From contig NZ_JAODTZ010000038.1 in assembly GCF_025399795.1 (NCBI RefSeq), positions 1 through 64,000 of the forward strand: a stretch of 64,000 nt of DNA. The letters are read 5' to 3'. A program made the position numbers and the translations under genes. The stretch comes from Streptomyces rhizosphaerihabitans. GTDB taxonomy: Bacteria; Actinomycetota; Actinomycetes; Streptomycetales; Streptomycetaceae. The notes beneath the pieces were generated by a model. That model was given only the letters and a program-made list of their open reading frames with translations. It ran no database searches and was not told the DNA's origin. Positions within the stretch are counted from its first letter, which is position 1. Every line of letters starts with the position of its first letter. Below, in pieces: positions 1 to 9,458 of the stretch.

Positions 1-245
1 GACACTCCGAAGCCTCCGGGAATATCGCGTACGTGGCTCGGGAGTTCGCGCCACCTGTCCGGGACTTGGGCTTGAGCCGCCTTGACGGACACCGTCGGCG
101 TGGTCGGTACTCACGCAGACTCCCAGCCACCCCGCCCTGTTGTAGCGATACGGCCGCGCGCAGACGACCTCACCCATCCGCCCCCGGCCGCTGCACACGC
201 GCGAGGGCGACGCAAGAAGCACCAGTTCTGCGAAGTCATAGCCGG

Positions 246-1117
246 TCAGCGCCCCTCGCCGTTCGGCAGTTGCTCACGCAGGACCGTGCCCAGGGCGATG
301 GGTTCACGGCCGAGCAAAGTGGCCAGTGTCGGGTCGACGGCGGCGAATTCGCCGGCACGGCCGGCGGCGAAAATGCCGAGCAGTTGGTCCGCCACCTCGA
401 CAGGGGCGCCGCCCTCCACCAACAGCTGCCGGAACTGGTCGTCGGGTGCCGTGGTCCTCGTCATGGTGCGGCCCGTTACCTCGGTGGCGATACCGGCGAT
501 GTCGTCGAAGGTCAGCGCCTGTGCCGCTGTGAGCGGGGGCGTGGGGCCGTCGAAGCGGCCTTCGTCGGCCAGGACGACGGCGGCCGCGTCGGCGAGGTCG
601 GCGTGCGCGGTCCAGCTGACCGGTCCGTCCGCGGGGAGCACGACCTGGCCGGACTGCATGGCGTGACCGAGGAACTGCACCGCGCTGGCGGCATAGAAGC
701 CGTTGCGCAGCGAGGTGAACGGCACGCCGGAAGCGCGCAGTGCTCCCTCGGTGGCGGCATGGTCGCGGCAGGCCTGGAAATGCGACGAGGCGCCGGCACC
801 ATGTGGCTGGTGTAGAGGATGCGGCGGGCACCCGCCGCGACGGCCCCGTCGATGGCGGCGCGGTGCTGCCGCACGGCCTCTTCGCCCATCCTGTCGACAG
901 AGACGATCAGCACTTGGGAGGCGCCCTCGAAGGCGTGCGCGAGGTCGGCGGCGGCGGTGAAGCTGCCTTGGCGCACCCGTACTCCCTGGTCGGCGAACGC
1001 TTTCGCCTTCCGAGGGTCGCGGACGCTGACGCCGACTCGGCCCGCCGGCACGCGAGTCAGCAGCCGTTCGACGATCTGGCGTCCGAGCTGTCCGGTGGCG
1101 CCGGTCACGATGATCAT
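246..1117 (-). pseudogene. NmrA-like NAD(P)-binding oxidoreductase, frameshifted
   Basis: Reads as an atypical short-chain dehydrogenase of the NmrA/quinone-oxidoreductase type. The start at 1117 has GGAG about 8 bases upstream and opens with the dinucleotide-binding motif TGATGQLG. The first half (to about 800) and the second half (QACRDHAATEGALRASG onward to 246) lie in different frames, and a one-base indel around 795-805 (after YTSHM) separates them. Joined, the length (about 290 aa) is normal for the family. It is either a recent pseudogene or a sequencing indel. Its start abuts a truncated rhamnosidase on the other strand, so the region has been rearranged. Confidence 0.75.
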
Positions 1118-1141
1118 GTTGCGCTCCAATGCCACGCCGGA

Positions 1142-1780
1142 CAACGCGCGCGGGCGGCACGGCAACTGGTCCGGCTGGTGCGAGAGAAGGGCCACAAGGT
1201 CGCCACCGGCTTCCTCGGCACCCCGGTGATCTGCGACGCCCTCACGTCCGCGGGAGCGATCGACGACGCGTACCAGATGCTGCTCCGGACCGAGTGCCCC
1301 TCCTGGCTGTATCCGGTGACGATGGGGGCCACCACGGTCTGGGAGCGCTGGGACTCCATGCTCCCCGACGGTTCGGTCAACCCCGGGGAGATGACGTCGT
1401 TCAACCACTACGCCCTGGGCGCGGTGGCCGACTGGATGCACCGGGTGGTCGCCGGGCTCGGGCCCGGCTCGCCGGGGTACCGGTCGCTGCGGATCGAGCC
1501 GCGACCCGGGGGACGGCTCTCGTGGGCACGCACGGCGCACCGCACTCCCTACGGCCTGGCCGAGGTCGCGTGGGAACGAGCCGAGGGTGAACTCCGCGTC
1601 GACGTCACCGTGCCGACCGGGTCGGTCGCGACCGTCGTCCTGCCGGGCCTCGAACCCAGGGAGATCGAATGCGGCAGGCATCGCTTCGTGGTGCCGCACC
1701 CGGGCCCACCGGCTGATCGCGAATGGCACCCGTCCCCGCCCTTTCCGCTCGACGGCATGCTCGCCGAAGGAGAACGCTGA
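1142..1780 (+). pseudogene. C-terminal remnant of a GH78 alpha-L-rhamnosidase
   Basis: The open frame reads like the last part of a bacterial alpha-L-rhamnosidase: KVATGFLGTPVICDAL, then YPVTMGATTVWERWDSM and SFNHYALGAVADWMH, matching the six-hairpin barrel of GH78, followed by the C-terminal beta-sandwich. The N-terminal 500 or more residues are absent. Sequence before about 1142 belongs to the NmrA-like gene on the other strand, so a deletion or rearrangement joined them. No start signal of its own is visible, so it is not expected to be functional. Confidence 0.75.
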
Positions 1781-1985
1781 CGGACGAGGCCGCGGGTTCC
1801 GCTGTCGCTGCGGTGGCAGACATCCCAGCGGCTCCACCGTCGCGGTGGGCAGCTCCGGTCTGTGTGGCATCCCGGCCTTGTTCATCGGGTCCCTCTTCGA
1901 GGCCGGCATCGGCAACGTGGAGGTCGTCTCCAACAACGCCGGTGCGGACACCGGGGGCTGGGGATCTGCTCGGCGCAGGCCGCCT
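1781..1985 (+). pseudogene. N-terminal fragment of 3-oxoacid CoA-transferase subunit A
   Basis: Two adjoining frames give SAVAAVADIPA and then GSTVAVGSSGLCGIP...GIGNVEVVSNNAGAD, the opening of a family I CoA-transferase alpha subunit (GGFGLCGIPE...LTVVSNN in intact relatives). A one-base shift occurs near 1825 (ccagcggctcc) and similarity stops by about 1985. Only about 60 of the usual 230 or more residues remain. It follows the rhamnosidase remnant directly. Confidence 0.6.
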
Positions 1986-2797
1986 GCGGCGGATGGCGGC
2001 CTCCGGCGTCGTAGGACAGGCGCCTGACGGACTCTCGGTGCCGGGTGGGATGGACGGTGACCCGGCCCACCCCGGACCTGTGGCCGTCCAGGGCGGCGAG
2101 CGTGTGCAGGTAGTCGTCGTCGGGGCCCGTGACCAGGGTGACCCGACTGCGGAACGGGCAGGGCAGGGCAGCATGCGAGCAGCCCTCGTGCGAGCCGGCT
2201 GAGGGTCCAGCGCAGCGGTTCTGGCCGACAAGCGGTGTGGCCGTCGAGGAGCACCACCGCGTCGGAGGCGGTTCCGCCCACGCCTGCCGAACCGAGCATG
2301 TACGCGTCCTTCTTCGCCGTAGCGTTCCCGGCGAAGTCATCCGGGCCGGGTCTGCTGTTGCCGTGACCCCATAGGTCACCTTCACGGCACGCCCGGGAGG
2401 AGTTCGCGTACCTGGGGCAGGTAGGAGGGACCGGTACCTCCACGATCCGAAGGCCCCCTCTCATACGCGGATACGGTGCCCGCCACGGCCATCCGTGCCC
2501 TGCTTGGCCATGGCGTCGCCGAGCACGTCGTGCTGACGGATTCCGAACTCCGCCGAGGGCGCCGTTCCGGCCGTCTCCGCCATCAGGTCAAAGGACACGG
2601 ACCATACCGGCTGGTCAAGGACGCCTTCGGCCGCGCTGCCTGCCGACCTTCGGCACCTCGGACAGTCCGTCCCACCCCTGGACCCGGGCCGGTCAGTCGG
2701 CGGGGCGACCATCGGGCAACACGGCAACCGATGCCTTTCACAGGTCGGAGCGCCGCGGCCCCCGGCTGATCCACCGGAAGCCCGCGTGTCCAGGATC
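1986..2797. other. Gap with no intact gene; unrecognised degraded coding
   Basis: No frame here has a convincing start, ribosome site and family match together. Minus-strand pieces such as GVGGTASDAVVLLDGH (about 2280-2230) and VTLVTGPDDDYLHTLAALDG (about 2150-2090) sit in different frames and look like one decayed gene I cannot name. A short plus-strand piece around 2476-2640 is equally unassigned. Confidence 0.3.
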
Positions 2798-2809
2798 TAG
2801 GCTCCTCCC
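2798..2809 (+). promoter_or_regulatory. -10 element of a leaderless promoter
   Basis: TAGGCT at 2798-2803 lies exactly six bases before the ATG at 2810. No Shine-Dalgarno sequence precedes that ATG. This is the spacing of leaderless actinobacterial transcripts, in which the start codon is the transcript 5' end. Confidence 0.55.
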
Positions 2810-3148
2810 ATGACCGACGAAGAAGTGATGACACGCGTCGTCGCGATCCTCACCAAGACACGTGAGTACGTCGGGGACGACGCACCCGAACCCGACAGCG
2901 AAAGCGATGTCCTGCTCAACGAGCTGGTGAAGGACATCTTCCCGAGGAGCGTGGACATCGACGACGACGCCGCCCCGCAAGAGGTCGCCAACGCCATCGC
3001 CCAAGCAATGAGCGGCCCGATCTTCACAGCGTTCGGGGCATTCGCCGCCGCTTTCCACCAGCTCGCCGCAGAACACGATCGCGGCGATCCCGAAGTCCCG
3101 TCCGCCCAGGTGCTACGAGATCTCGCCCTACGCGCCAGCGGCGAGTGA
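2810..3148 (+). CDS. Hypothetical acidic protein, 112 aa
   Basis: I do not recognise a family. The product is acidic, soluble and apparently helical, with no signal peptide or membrane segment. Its first half is rich in Asp and Glu (DDAPEPDSESDVLLNELVKD), and the middle carries an Ala-rich hydrophobic helix (FTAFGAFAAAFHQLAAEH). The start is favoured by the TAGGCT element six bases upstream and by codon bias (G or C at most third positions). It stands alone between decayed regions, so its context says nothing about function. Confidence 0.65.
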   Translation: MTDEEVMTRVVAILTKTREYVGDDAPEPDSESDVLLNELVKDIFPRSVDIDDDAAPQEVANAIAQAMSGPIFTAFGAFAAAFHQLAAEHDRGDPEVPSAQVLRDLALRASGE

Positions 3149-3436
3149 CAGCGATCTGCGGCCCCGTCCGCGAGAATCTTCCAGCACCCGAAACCCTTGA
3201 CAATCACTCAGGCGGCCCCGGAGTGGCCACCGTTCCTTGCGAGCGAACCCCTATGTCCTCAGGCTGCCACGGAGAGTGCGGGACCATCTCCGTGCGGAAG
3301 TTGTACGGGCCTGCCTCGCATGACGAGGCGTGCATCCGGTCGTTCCCTTCCTGGCGGGCCGCTGCCGCCAGCCGCGCCGGCGCCGTCACCTTTCATACTG
3401 GCGTGCGCGAGGAGCCCGACAGATCCGGGCAAGGCT

Positions 3437-3994
3437 TCAGGCGGTCAGACGTGGCCGGCGCCGGGGCAGTTCAGCGTGCCTGACCGCGGTGGAGGCCAGG
3501 GCGATGGGCACGCCCAGGCTGGCGAGAATGCCGCAGCCGACGAACACCGGGGCAACGCCCCAGGCCCCGATGGCGGCGCCGACCAGTGGGTAGCTGAGGG
3601 GTGCGGGACCGACCATGGTGAGCATGACGACGGAGGTGACCCGGCCGAGATAGGCCGGTTCTGCGGCGGTTTGTACGAAGGCGCTGTACAAGCTGCCGAC
3701 GATGCCCGTGTTCAGCCCTATGACAGCGGCCAGCACCATGGCGAGCCACAGGGTTGGGACCAGTGCGATGGCAGCCGCGCCCGTACAACCCGCGAGCAGT
3801 GTTCCGGCGAAGACCAGGCCTGCACGTGGCAGCCAGCCGACGATGGCAAGCAGTGCGGCGCTGGCCGCTGCGCCGGCGCCGAAGCTGCTGACGATCCAGC
3901 CGTAGCCAGAAGGGCCCCAGCCGCGTTCGGCGTCGAGGAGCACCATGCCGATGTTGAGGGTGCCGATGAGGCCGAGTTCGCTGATGGTGCCGGC
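3437..3994 (-). pseudogene. C-terminal half of an MFS transporter
   Basis: The frame encodes about six transmembrane helices (SFGAGAAASAALLAIVGWL, AIALVPTLWLAMVLAAVIGL, AAIGAWGVAPVFVGCGILA and others) with the loop pattern of a major facilitator C-terminal half, ending at 3437. Coding continues upstream of the first ATG (TISELGLIGTLNIGM) and then stops abruptly near 3994, where an unrelated plus-strand fragment begins. The N-terminal half is missing. Confidence 0.7.
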
Positions 3995-3995
3995 A

Positions 3996-4250
3996 GTGCA
4001 TGTCGGTGGCTGCTACACCGCGGGCGAACGACGGCGCCCCGTCCCGCGCGACGAAGCACGCCGCCTCCTCACTGCGGGCGTACGCGCCTGCGGCAACTGC
4101 CAGCCGGACACCGCGCTGCAGATCCTCGACTTATCCGCCGGCCCGGACCCCTCCACCTCCACCTGCCCCGGCAGCATCGTCGGCCCATGCTCCGGCTGCC
4201 AGCGGCGCACCCACAAGTACGGCAACGACGGCCTGCCGCTGTGCCAGTAG
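3996..4250 (+). pseudogene. C-terminal fragment resembling DUF6233-type proteins
   Basis: From 3996 the plus frame reads VHVGGCYTAGERRRPVPRD then EARRLLTAGVRACGNCQPD. This resembles the C-terminus of small Streptomyces proteins annotated DUF6233, where a His/Cys motif is followed by AL..PG.RAC..C. A second Cys pair (CSGCQRRTHKYGN) follows before the stop at 4250. No start is present because the fragment begins at the junction with the MFS remnant. The family match is from memory and is tentative. Confidence 0.4.
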
Positions 4251-4528
4251 TGCATGGCCCCGTCCAGGACATGACGTCGCACCGGGCACGCACTTGGGCA
4301 CCCAAAGGAGACATACCCGTGGTGCGGTGCAACGGCGCCTCCCGAGGCCGCATCCAAGATGCACGTCCTGTCGGACGCGAACGGACTGCCGGAACCCACC
4401 AACTGGTCCCCGACAGTGCGGAATTGCCTGAACGATCACACCGTTTGCAGCCCGGTGAGCGACGCCGAATCGGATCCCATCCGGTCGAGGGCACGCGCAG
4501 GTTGCCCGCGCGTACCGGGTGGCCGGGC

Positions 4529-6253
4529 TCAGATCCAGGTGTCGAGCCACATTCTGGCGCGCCAGGCGGCATGCGGGATCGTCTGTCCGGTGTAGATCGG
4601 GAAGAAATAGATGAAGTTCCAGGCGATGAGCAGGACAACCACGCTTGCGGCCACCGCACCTCGTATGCGGCGCTTGTCGGTCGCTCCCGCCGGACCCAGC
4701 AGGGCTCCCAGCATCATCGTCACGGCCAGGCTCAGGTACGGCACGAAGACGACCGCGTAGAAGGAGAAGATCGTGCGGTCCTGGTACAGGAACCAGGGCA
4801 GATAACCGGCACCCACTGCACAGAGGATGGCACCGGAGCGCCAGTCGCGGCGCAGCGCCCATCGGTAGAGCAGGTACACGAGTGCGCAGCATGCCGACCA
4901 CCACAGAAGCGGTGTTCCCAGGGCGAGGATCGCCTGTGTGCAGCCGGCCGCCGCGTGGCAGCCGTCCTTCCCGGGTGCCGGCGACTGGTAGTGGAACAGC
5001 ACGGGGCGGCCGAGAACCAGCCAACTCCAAGGGTTCGACTGGTACTTGTGGGGAGTGCTCAGCCCCACATTGAACTGGTAGACGCCGTGCTCGTAGTGCC
5101 ACAGGCTGCGCAGCGGGGCCGGAATCCACGACCATGTGCCGCCGCGGGCGTCCGCCCAGTGGCGTCCGTAGCCGTTGTCGGACAGGAACCAGCCGGTCCA
5201 TGTCGCCAGATACGTCAGGACAGCGACCGGGCCGAGGGACAGCACCGACCAGCCGAGGTCCTTGCGCAGCACCGCACGGTAGGGACGGCGCGCCCCCGCT
5301 ACGCGGCGAGAGCCGACGTCCCACAGCAGGGTGAGGATCACGAAGAAGACGAGGAAGTACAGGCCGTTCCATTTGGTCGAGGCCGCCAGTCCCAGGCAGA
5401 GGCCGGCAGCGAGCCGCCAGGGACGCGCTCCCGTCCCGACACGGTCGCCAGTGTGTCCGTCCGGGCGCACCCGGCCGTCCTCGCCGACCGGTAGAGCTGC
5501 CGCGAGCCGGCCTCGCGCACTGTCACGGTCGATGAGCAGGCAGCCGAACGCCGCCAGTACGAAGAACATGACGACGAGGTCGAGCAGAGCGGTACGGCTC
5601 ATCACGTAGTGCAGACCGTCCACCGCCATCAGTGCTCCGGCCAGGCAGCCCAGCGGTGTCGAACGGAACAGGCGGCGTCCTATTCGGCACAGCATCAGCA
5701 CCGACAGCGTGCCGAGGAGTGCCGTCATGAAGCGCCAGCCGAAGGGGGTGAGGCCGAACATCCACTCGCCGAGGGCGATGACCCATTTGCCCGTCGGCGG
5801 GTGCGCGACGAAGGACCCGGCGTCGGAGAGCGGGATCACCTGGGGATCGGCCAGGATCTGCGGGTCGGAGATCTGGCCCTTCGGCCAGGTGCCCTCGTAG
5901 CCGAGCCGCAGCAAGGACCATGCGTCCTTGGCGTAGTACGTCTCGTCGAACACGACCGCCCCCGGGCTGCCCAGACGCCAAAAGCGCGGCAGCCCTGCAA
6001 GGAGCGCCACCAGCAGCGGCCCGCCCCATTGCGACCAGCGCGCCAGCCGGCACGCCGCGACTGGGGACAGCCCGAGCATGCGCCAAAGCCGCGACGTGGG
6101 TTCGGGAAACGGCACGACCAGGCGGTCGCGCACGGACGTACGCGGGCGCTCGACGTACCCGAAGTGACGCAGCCGCCGCTCCCAGGAGATTGGCCGGCGA
6201 TTCACCCCCTCCCGTGGCTCGTCGACAAACGCGGGCGTTTTCTCATGGATCAC
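4529..6253 (-). CDS. pmt: Dolichyl-phosphate-mannose--protein mannosyltransferase (GT39)
   Basis: This is an integral membrane O-mannosyltransferase that moves mannose from polyprenyl-phosphate-mannose to Ser/Thr of exported proteins during Sec translocation. The 574-residue length fits actinobacterial Pmt. The first extracytoplasmic loop carries the catalytic acidic pair in VVFDETYYAKDAW (Asp103-Glu104). Many hydrophobic helices follow, among them LLGTLSVLMLCRI, YFLVFFVILTLL and YLSLAVTMMLGALLGPAG. The loop HPPTGKWVIALGEWMFG is typical of the family. The ATG at 6253 opens a cytoplasmic tail of about 70 residues, and a later start is possible. The gene is intact, although its neighbours are remnants. 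It may glycosylate lipoproteins such as the one at 19305. Confidence 0.93.
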   Translation of the reverse strand: MIHEKTPAFVDEPREGVNRRPISWERRLRHFGYVERPRTSVRDRLVVPFPEPTSRLWRMLGLSPVAACRLARWSQWGGPLLVALLAGLPRFWRLGSPGAVVFDETYYAKDAWSLLRLGYEGTWPKGQISDPQILADPQVIPLSDAGSFVAHPPTGKWVIALGEWMFGLTPFGWRFMTALLGTLSVLMLCRIGRRLFRSTPLGCLAGALMAVDGLHYVMSRTALLDLVVMFFVLAAFGCLLIDRDSARGRLAAALPVGEDGRVRPDGHTGDRVGTGARPWRLAAGLCLGLAASTKWNGLYFLVFFVILTLLWDVGSRRVAGARRPYRAVLRKDLGWSVLSLGPVAVLTYLATWTGWFLSDNGYGRHWADARGGTWSWIPAPLRSLWHYEHGVYQFNVGLSTPHKYQSNPWSWLVLGRPVLFHYQSPAPGKDGCHAAAGCTQAILALGTPLLWWSACCALVYLLYRWALRRDWRSGAILCAVGAGYLPWFLYQDRTIFSFYAVVFVPYLSLAVTMMLGALLGPAGATDKRRIRGAVAASVVVLLIAWNFIYFFPIYTGQTIPHAAWRARMWLDTWI

Positions 6254-6479
6254 GTGGTGAGCTTTCTACTCGTGGAGAGCAGGACGAGCGGGAGCAGCTG
6301 CCCGGCGGTCGGTGGTGGTCACGCCGACTCAAGTCAGCCCTCGCTGATCGGAACTGCTTGATCCTGGACAAGGCGCTGCCCGGGTGGTCGAGGTCTGCAC
6401 CGGCTCGGGCGTTGAGGAACGGTACGACATCGGCACCCTCTTGGCAGCGGAGGCTGAGCGGGCAGTGGACGGCATCGGG

Positions 6480-7040
6480 ACCCACCTGGCAGAGGTGATG
6501 GGGCGAGGCCGAGGACCAGTACTGACCTCTGGTGTCGGATGTGCAGTGATGTCCAGGCCGGTTTCGGTGAGACAGCTGTTGATGAGGTCGGAGTGTCGTT
6601 GGATGTGTGCCAGTCCGCGACGGAAGGCGCGCTCGAGGTGTTTCGGGCTCGGTGAACGCGGTGTTGGCCAGGGGCCCTCGCCGCAGCAGCGACCAAACAT
6701 CCTCGGCAGGGTTCATATCGGGTGCATAGGACGGGAGTTGGAAGATGGTGAGCCAGTTGTGGTCAGCCGCGCCCTGACGCAGTCCGGCTGTCCTGTGGAC
6801 GTTCCGATTGTCCCAGACGATCACCACCGGGGACCGAGTTGAGGACGCGCACAGACCAGAAGGGCCTGGTAGTCCGTCCACGAAGGCTCTTCCGGGCTCC
6901 CTTGAAGGGCAGCTGGAGCGGCTGGTTTCTGGCGAAGAAGGACTACCGCAGTCGTTTCCGTCTCTCCGGACCGAGTACGGGGTGGATACCTGCACGCCCC
7001 CTGTCACTGCGAACGTCAACGGCCGCGAGTTGCACCTGCG
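6480..7040 (-). pseudogene. IS630-family transposase remnant, multiply frameshifted
   Basis: Pieces in several minus-strand frames assemble into the C-terminal half of an IS630 DDE transposase: WTDYQALLVCARPQLG, then VVIVWDNRNVHRTAGLR, FQLPSYAPDMNPAEDVWSLL, and after another shift RRGLAHIQRHSDLINSCLTETGL. Asp in VWDN and Glu in NPAED are the last two residues of the DDE triad. At least three frame changes and a missing N-terminal half make it non-functional. No clear terminal repeats were found. Confidence 0.75.
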
Positions 7041-7097
7041 GCCCTCGGTGGGGGCGCCATCTGCACTCGGGTCAGGAGGTACGGCTGCACCAATAGG

Positions 7098-7750
7098 TCA
7101 CCCGGTCATGGGCGTGCCGGGCCATGTCTTCTTCCGGTCCTGCGGATCGTTACGGGCGATCTCGGCCCGGGCTGCGGCGCTGACCTTGGAGAAGACCGTC
7201 ACCCCGGCCGTGGGGGCGGACACCCGGGAGGCGAGGAACGCGCGGGCCCAGGTATCGGCGCCCTCGGCACTGTGCCCGGCTTCCATGAGCCGAAGAATGA
7301 TCACCGCCGGATCGATCCATGACGCGCCTCGCGTGGGCCACGCCCAGTCAATGATGTGCGCGCGGTCGCTGATCAGTACGTTGTGGGGTGCAAGGTCGGT
7401 GTGCAAGAGCGTGTCACCGGCGAGCAGACCGACGTCGCAGGATCCGGCGCAGGAGGCCCAGCGCTGTTCCGCGCCTTTGAGTTCGATGCCGGGCCACGGC
7501 GTGGCCTGGAGTTCCGCCACCGCGTGGGCGACGAGGGTGGATCCGGAAAGTCAATGGTGCGGCCGGCTCGCGGGCAGGCCAAGCCCGACCTGCCGCGCCG
7601 ACTCAGGGTGCGCCCGACTGGTCCAGTCCGTGCGGCGTGCTCGCAGTTCAGCCGACTCGGGCAGTGCGGCATGCGTGCGCCGGGAACGGCTACCTGTCCA
7701 TCCCTGCCCGCGATGCCATCAGGTACGCAAGCCACTTCGGGCCGGCACCG
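7098..7750 (-). pseudogene. Aminoglycoside-phosphotransferase-family protein, degraded
   Basis: The last 140 residues are intact and carry the APH catalytic loop LLHTDLAPHNVLI, followed by HIIDWAWPTRGASWIDPA, the equivalent of the metal-binding loop. Upstream (7520 to about 7750) the coding continues only across changed frames with stops. The lower half of a kinase fold alone should be inactive. Family members phosphorylate small molecules. The substrate cannot be told. Confidence 0.7.
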
Positions 7751-7777
7751 GCCAGGCTTTCGCAGGAGCGCTCGCCA

Positions 7778-8290
7778 TCACCCCGGTGGGCGCATCATGA
7801 AGACGTCGATCGGGTCCTGGGCTTCCACGACGAATCCGTGGCGCTCATAGAGTCGACGGGCAGCACTGCCCTGCAAAACGTTCAAGCCCACGGTCATGCC
7901 CTGCGCATCCGTTCGCTCCAGCACCGTGCGCAACACAGCCGATCCGAGCCCTCGGCCCTGACAGTGCGGAGCAAGGTAGAAGTGCTCCAGCCACTGCCTG
8001 CCTTCGGCTGGCCGGACCGTGACGCATCCTGCGAATTCGCTGTCGACCGTGATGATCGACGTGTGTTCCGGGGAGAAAGAGTCCCGCAGCCGCTGCCGTA
8101 CCCGGTGCTCGTCGTAGCGTCCAAGGCGTTCCAAGTCCGCACGCATAACCGTGGCCCGCAACTCCGCGATCACCTCGATGTCTGCTGCCACCACAGAACG
8201 CAGCACCCAGCCCGCGGCGCGCGCCGACGTGGTCGGTGCAGGTACTGCCGTGTCCGATCGCGTACCGCTCCACATCACCCCAGCATCCAT
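7778..8290 (-). CDS. GNAT family N-acetyltransferase, 170 aa
   Basis: This is a cytoplasmic acetyltransferase of the GNAT fold using acetyl-CoA. The strand-4/P-loop region reads LEHFYLAPHCQGRGLGSAVLR, with Q-G-R-G-L-G being the pyrophosphate-binding motif A, and motif B is AARRLYERHGFVVEAQ. The ATG at 8290 leaves a short lead of about 30 residues before the domain (GWVLRSVVAADIEVIAELR). The open frame extends further upstream with no better start. The substrate is unknown. It sits apart from the APH remnant downstream. Confidence 0.82.
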   Translation of the reverse strand: MDAGVMWSGTRSDTAVPAPTTSARAAGWVLRSVVAADIEVIAELRATVMRADLERLGRYDEHRVRQRLRDSFSPEHTSIITVDSEFAGCVTVRPAEGRQWLEHFYLAPHCQGRGLGSAVLRTVLERTDAQGMTVGLNVLQGSAARRLYERHGFVVEAQDPIDVFMMRPPG

Positions 8291-8579
8291 AGCCGGAGTA
8301 TCCCAGTCCGCCTGGCCTGAACAAGCACATGGGCATCTCGACCCGAAACCAGCCAATCCCACCGCGACCTCGATCGCGGACCGGTCGTAAGCGCCTCGCC
8401 CGCTTCGGATGGGACTGTCCAATCAACCAATCAACGGTGTAACTGGGGTTGTTGAGGCTACTGGCAGGCCGCTCGGCTCGAAGAACCGGCACCCGGCCAC
8501 CCGCTACGACGTGGGCAAAGCGACCAGACGCCCCGGCACCATCGCCGAACGTGACCAGGTCAAACCATAAAGAAGGAGC

Positions 8580-9188
8580 TTATAACTCCTCTCTCAACCG
8601 CGCCCAGGTATGAGTGTCCAGGCTGTCATGGGGGCCGATGCGGGAGAGCTCGGCGCCGTCGCGTCCCACGGCCACGATGACGGGACGGGCTCCGCGGCTG
8701 GTGCAGGGGGACGTCCAAACAGCGATGAGCTTGCGGCGCTCGGGTTTCTCGAACCGGCGGGCTCCGACGAGAACGTGATCCACGTCCTGCCCGAGGCTCA
8801 CTTTGACACAACTGATCCACGGGGCTGCGGTGATGGAGCGTGGGGGGTCGATGCTGCGGGTGAGGCTGAGGACACCGCCGCCGTTGCGAACGTCGAGCAC
8901 ATCGACGTTGAAAGGATCTTCTCCGGGGCCGCTGCCACCCCCCACGTACCGCCACTGCTGTTCGTACCACTCCAGGAGCGCAATGTGCTCACGCATGCGC
9001 GGTGACTTCGGACGCCACACGATCCATACCGCCCCGACACCGGCAGTGCCGTCGACGTCCGCCGATACCACTGTCAGCAGGCGCCGCGGGATCCACCACG
9101 GCTGCGGGACTTTCCTCGCCGGCACCCGCCGCACCACGCCCCGCAGGAAAGTCTCCCACCGGGGTCCCGTCCTCACGGCCTTCCCCAT
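8580..9188 (-). CDS. Hypothetical protein, 202 aa
   Basis: I do not recognise a family. The product is soluble and Arg/Trp-rich, with a beta-rich pattern (RLLTVVSADVDGTAGVGAVW, KLIAVWTSPC) and no signal peptide. The ATG at 9188 (MGKAVRTGPRW) is chosen over the GTG at 9257 because the longer form would start inside a perfect hairpin at 9238-9260. Codon bias supports translation. Flanking intergenic spaces on both sides suggest a single-gene unit. Confidence 0.6.
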   Translation of the reverse strand: MGKAVRTGPRWETFLRGVVRRVPARKVPQPWWIPRRLLTVVSADVDGTAGVGAVWIVWRPKSPRMREHIALLEWYEQQWRYVGGGSGPGEDPFNVDVLDVRNGGGVLSLTRSIDPPRSITAAPWISCVKVSLGQDVDHVLVGARRFEKPERRKLIAVWTSPCTSRGARPVIVAVGRDGAELSRIGPHDSLDTHTWARLREEL

Positions 9189-9237
9189 ACCTGCATGCGC
9201 CTGCGATACCCAGCGGGCGAGGGCAGCAAGCCCCAAG

Positions 9238-9272
9238 CCGGTGAGGCAAAGCCTCACCGGCCTTCGGCCAAA
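9238..9272. terminator. Two adjacent hairpins
   Basis: CCGGTGAGGC AAA GCCTCACCGG (9238-9260) is a perfect 10-bp stem. It is followed by GGCC TTC GGCC and AAAAG. It lies upstream of the minus-strand gene at 9188, so it could be a terminator for something now lost, or an attenuator. About 190 bases to 9458 hold nothing else I can name. Confidence 0.4.
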
Positions 9273-9458
9273 AGATTGTTATGGGACAAGTCTTACTGAC
9301 GGCTTCGAGCGGAGTCGTAGTGCACGGCCGCCTCTCACCCACCGTGCACTGCAAGGTTTTTGGCGACGTCGGGTGGGGGTTGGCGGCACGAGCGCACCGT
9401 CCCGTGACGGGTCGGAAGGCTGTGCCGGCCCCGTCCTCTGCGGCGAGCGATCGTTTCG

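Noticed and set aside
512-2464. Very long minus-strand open frame
   Set aside because: It is a composite of the first half of the NmrA-like gene and antisense of the rhamnosidase tail, and long open frames arise by chance at this GC content.
3197-5494. Long plus-strand frame opposite the MFS remnant and mannosyltransferase gene
   Set aside because: Antisense shadow: the minus strand carries clear membrane-protein families with proper codon bias.
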